Shown: positions 42,270 through 43,865 of the stretch, piece by piece
Layout: each line of letters starts with the position of its first letter
Position numbering within the stretch: position 1 is the stretch's first letter
NCBI GenBank assembly: GCA_900319905.1
Contig: ONQB01000034.1
Coordinates: forward strand, 1-43,865
Origin: an uncultured Prevotella sp.
GTDB taxonomy: Bacteria; Bacteroidota; Bacteroidia; Bacteroidales; Bacteroidaceae
Reading direction: 5' to 3'
DNA length: 43,865 nt
The notes under the pieces: model-generated
Told to the model about the DNA's origin: nothing
Database searches by the model: none
Seen by the model: only the letters and a program-made list of their open reading frames with translations
Position numbers and translations under genes: made by a program

Positions 42270-43037
42270 TTAATAAGAAGCCGTGCAAGGAATGCCTGCC
42301 GCTTCAACCAACGACTTGATGCGATTGAGCTCTTCGTGACTGGCTTTGAGCAACTTCTGGTCAGGTGTCTCACGGTCGATGGTGTAGACCATCACTTCCA
42401 TCGGCGCAATATATTTTACAGCGTCCAGCCAAGGCTGGACGTATTCATCGCCAGTGTTGTCGGTGCCGTCACCTTTCATAAACATAGTCTGGATGATGAC
42501 GTGACCATTGAACCACTTCAGGTTCTTTATGATTTGTTGCACGTCATAGGTCGGTTGGGTGGGGCGGTCCACGCGTCGGATATAATCCGGATCGACGGTA
42601 TCCAACTTTAAGATGTTGTTGTCCACTTTGAGCAGTGCGTTCCTCACGCTATCCTTTCCTGAGAACGTGGAATTGCTCAACACGCTGATTTTGGCCTTGG
42701 GGCACCAGCGGTTGCGCAGTGCGATGGTGTCGTCGATAATTTCGGCAAAGTGAGGATTGGCGGTGGGCTCACCGTTGCCGGCAAACGTCAGTACGTCGGG
42801 ATGAGTACCGTCGTTGTGCATCTGTATGAGCTGTTTCTCCAAAGCGCTATATACCGCTTCGCGGGTGGGGTAGGGCGTATGGGTGCGGTGATCCTTATTG
42901 AAACCGCATTCACAGTAAAGACAATCGAATGTGCAAATCTTGCCGTCGGATGGCATGAGGTTGATACCCAGACTGAGACCCAACCGACGACTGTGTACTG
43001 GCCCGTAAATGGGACTTGGATAAATAACTGTGCTCAT
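42270..43037 (-). CDS. Radical SAM protein
   Basis: This 255-residue radical S-adenosylmethionine enzyme has the [4Fe-4S] ligands C35, C39 and C42 in ICTFDCLYCEC (CX3CX2C). Later SAM-contact strands include TFAGNGEPTANPHF (GGE-like) and KISVLSNSTF. It opens YGPVHSRRLGLSLGINLMP, typical of a conserved radical SAM subfamily without a firmly assigned substrate, sometimes annotated as an Fe-S oxidoreductase related to tRNA-modifying enzymes. It has its own promoter and converges with the HD gene. Confidence 0.9.
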   Translation of the reverse strand: MSTVIYPSPIYGPVHSRRLGLSLGINLMPSDGKICTFDCLYCECGFNKDHRTHTPYPTREAVYSALEKQLIQMHNDGTHPDVLTFAGNGEPTANPHFAEIIDDTIALRNRWCPKAKISVLSNSTFSGKDSVRNALLKVDNNILKLDTVDPDYIRRVDRPTQPTYDVQQIIKNLKWFNGHVIIQTMFMKGDGTDNTGDEYVQPWLDAVKYIAPMEVMVYTIDRETPDQKLLKASHEELNRIKSLVEAAGIPCTASY

Positions 43038-43108
43038 AATTCCTTTATTTAAACAGAAGTCTCACGCAATGTCGTCAACATGACAGGAGACTTTGATGAT
43101 TCTTTGTG

Positions 43109-43116
43109 CAAAGTTA
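43109..43116 (-). promoter_or_regulatory. -7 box TAACTTTG of radical SAM gene
   Basis: On the minus strand TAACTTTG is an exact consensus match, 71 bp before the ATG. Two 22-bp direct repeats lie about 27 bp upstream of it. Confidence 0.6.
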
Positions 43117-43143
43117 CGATTAAATCTAGAGTTTTCGTCATTT

Positions 43144-43187
43144 ATTTTGTAGAACTATCACTGCAATTTTGTAGAACTATCACTGCG
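43144..43187. repeat. Two 22-bp tandem repeats upstream of the radical SAM promoter
   Basis: ATTTTGTAGAACTATCACTGC is repeated twice in tandem (43144-43165 and 43166-43187), identical for the first 21 bases. A period of 22 bp, about two helix turns, next to a promoter is compatible with an operator. Confidence 0.85.
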
Positions 43188-43394
43188 TGCATAGTTTTGT
43201 GAATCATTCCATTCTCTTTTTAGATGAGCACGTTTTGTCTTTGTTGCTTCGTAACAGGGGCATTGTATGGCCCCTGAGTGACGTGCGGGTGATAGTGGAA
43301 AACCAGTGAGAACCCTATCCAGCACAACGATTGTTTTAGGGAAATCTCTAATGTGGAATAGGGAAATCATCCTTTCAGATCCATCAACTTCCTG

Positions 43395-43402
43395 TATTTT
43401 TG
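43395..43402 (+). promoter_or_regulatory. -7 box TATTTTTG of last gene
   Basis: An exact TAnnTTTG match, 69 bp before the ATG at 43472. Confidence 0.6.
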
Positions 43403-43471
43403 CATCTGAATAATGGGAACAATAACGCTTCCATATCGATCTCAATTTGACGAATTTAATAGCTTCTAATT

Positions 43472-43786
43472 ATGAAAAACTATTTTCACATTTCATTGAT
43501 GATCGTTCTTGTAATGACGGTCAGTCTCCCGGCTTCTGCTCAATACTATCGCAATGGCCGGCCTATTCCGCCAAGCAAGCGGGCTTCTTACTATTCGCAG
43601 CATCAGTACGGGGCAAGCCGTGACGGTGACACCTATTTTGGTTTGCGTCTCGGCTTTGGCGTCTCTACGGTGAGTTCAGACAATACCCTCAATTCCGCAA
43701 CCCTATTAAAGTCTCAGAGCGTTGTGGCCCAAAACCGCCCAGAATGCGATTTCTCTTGTTCAAACAGGCTTTTTGCCATATCCTAA
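43472..43786 (+). pseudogene. Secreted outer-membrane-type protein, truncated
   Basis: The signal peptide (about 1-24, ending PASAQ) is followed by a short linker (RNGRPIPPSKR) and YFGLRLGFGVSTVSSDNT, which looks like the first strand of a porin-like or PorT-like beta-barrel. After about residue 80 (NSATLLKS) the sequence no longer looks like a barrel and stops at residue 104. The normal protein would be about twice as long. A disruption near 43711-43716 is likely, perhaps by an inserted element extending beyond the window. A frameshift or a genuinely short protein are alternatives. Confidence 0.6.
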
Positions 43787-43865
43787 CTGATATGAGCGCA
43801 TAAAGCCCCCTTACCCCCATTAGGGATGTTAAATTGTTAACCCTCCAAAACGTTTGGCTCATCCG

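Noticed and set aside
43158-43445. A 95-codon minus-strand open frame before the last gene
   Set aside because: It lies over a promoter region and repeats and has no recognisable domain or start signal.

Overview
The window looks like a chromosomal segment of a Prevotella-type Bacteroidales bacterium. The signs are a SusC/SusD pair, a one-polypeptide hybrid two-component regulator, many secreted glycoside hydrolases (GH97, GH2, GH32, GH3), Bacteroidales families such as DUF4251 and DUF1599, and recurrent Bacteroidota-type -7 promoter boxes (TAnnTTTG) upstream of nearly every transcription unit. No rRNA, tRNA, CRISPR array or complete insertion sequence was seen. Genus-level assignment is an inference.

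Layout. 1-824: gene-poor, with a long intergenic repeat. 825-5458: convergent GH97 and GH2 glycosidase genes. 5581-9914: a GT9 heptosyltransferase-like gene, a DUF4251 lipoprotein, a TonB-C-domain protein and a MORN-like secreted protein. 10185-15960, minus strand: housekeeping genes (xth, folE, a SPOR-domain protein, tpiA, a DoxX/thioredoxin-like membrane protein, a duplicated DUF1599 protein and a small lipoprotein). 16159-17601: CCA-adding enzyme. 18052-29575: a compact fructan/fructose utilisation locus. 30319-37015: an RND efflux operon (AcrA, AcrB and TolC types) followed by an LpxA-like acyltransferase. 37225-38490, minus: GNAT and MgtC. 39157-43037: GH3 beta-glucosidase, HD-domain protein and radical SAM protein. 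43472-end: a secreted protein gene that appears truncated.

The fructan locus reads as one system. A sensor-regulator with a sugar-binding periplasmic domain controls a MFS sugar permease plus a PfkB fructokinase in one operon, and SusC, SusD and GH32 in a second. Two features are unusual: the regulator has a histidine-phosphorylation segment but no visible ATP-binding kinase domain, and the only GH32 gene is broken by a frameshift/deletion in its C-terminal beta-sandwich.

The most intriguing non-coding structures are two repeat families. One is a 143-158 bp palindromic MITE-like element present three times; in the third, half-length copy it supplies all three candidate ATG codons at the start of the HD-domain gene. 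The other is a diverged intergenic element in two copies 29.5 kb apart. In both copies CGCCGA/TCGGCG half-sites alternate at exactly 21/23 bp, and a GTGTTAAAATCC motif lies exactly 161 bp from the first half-site.
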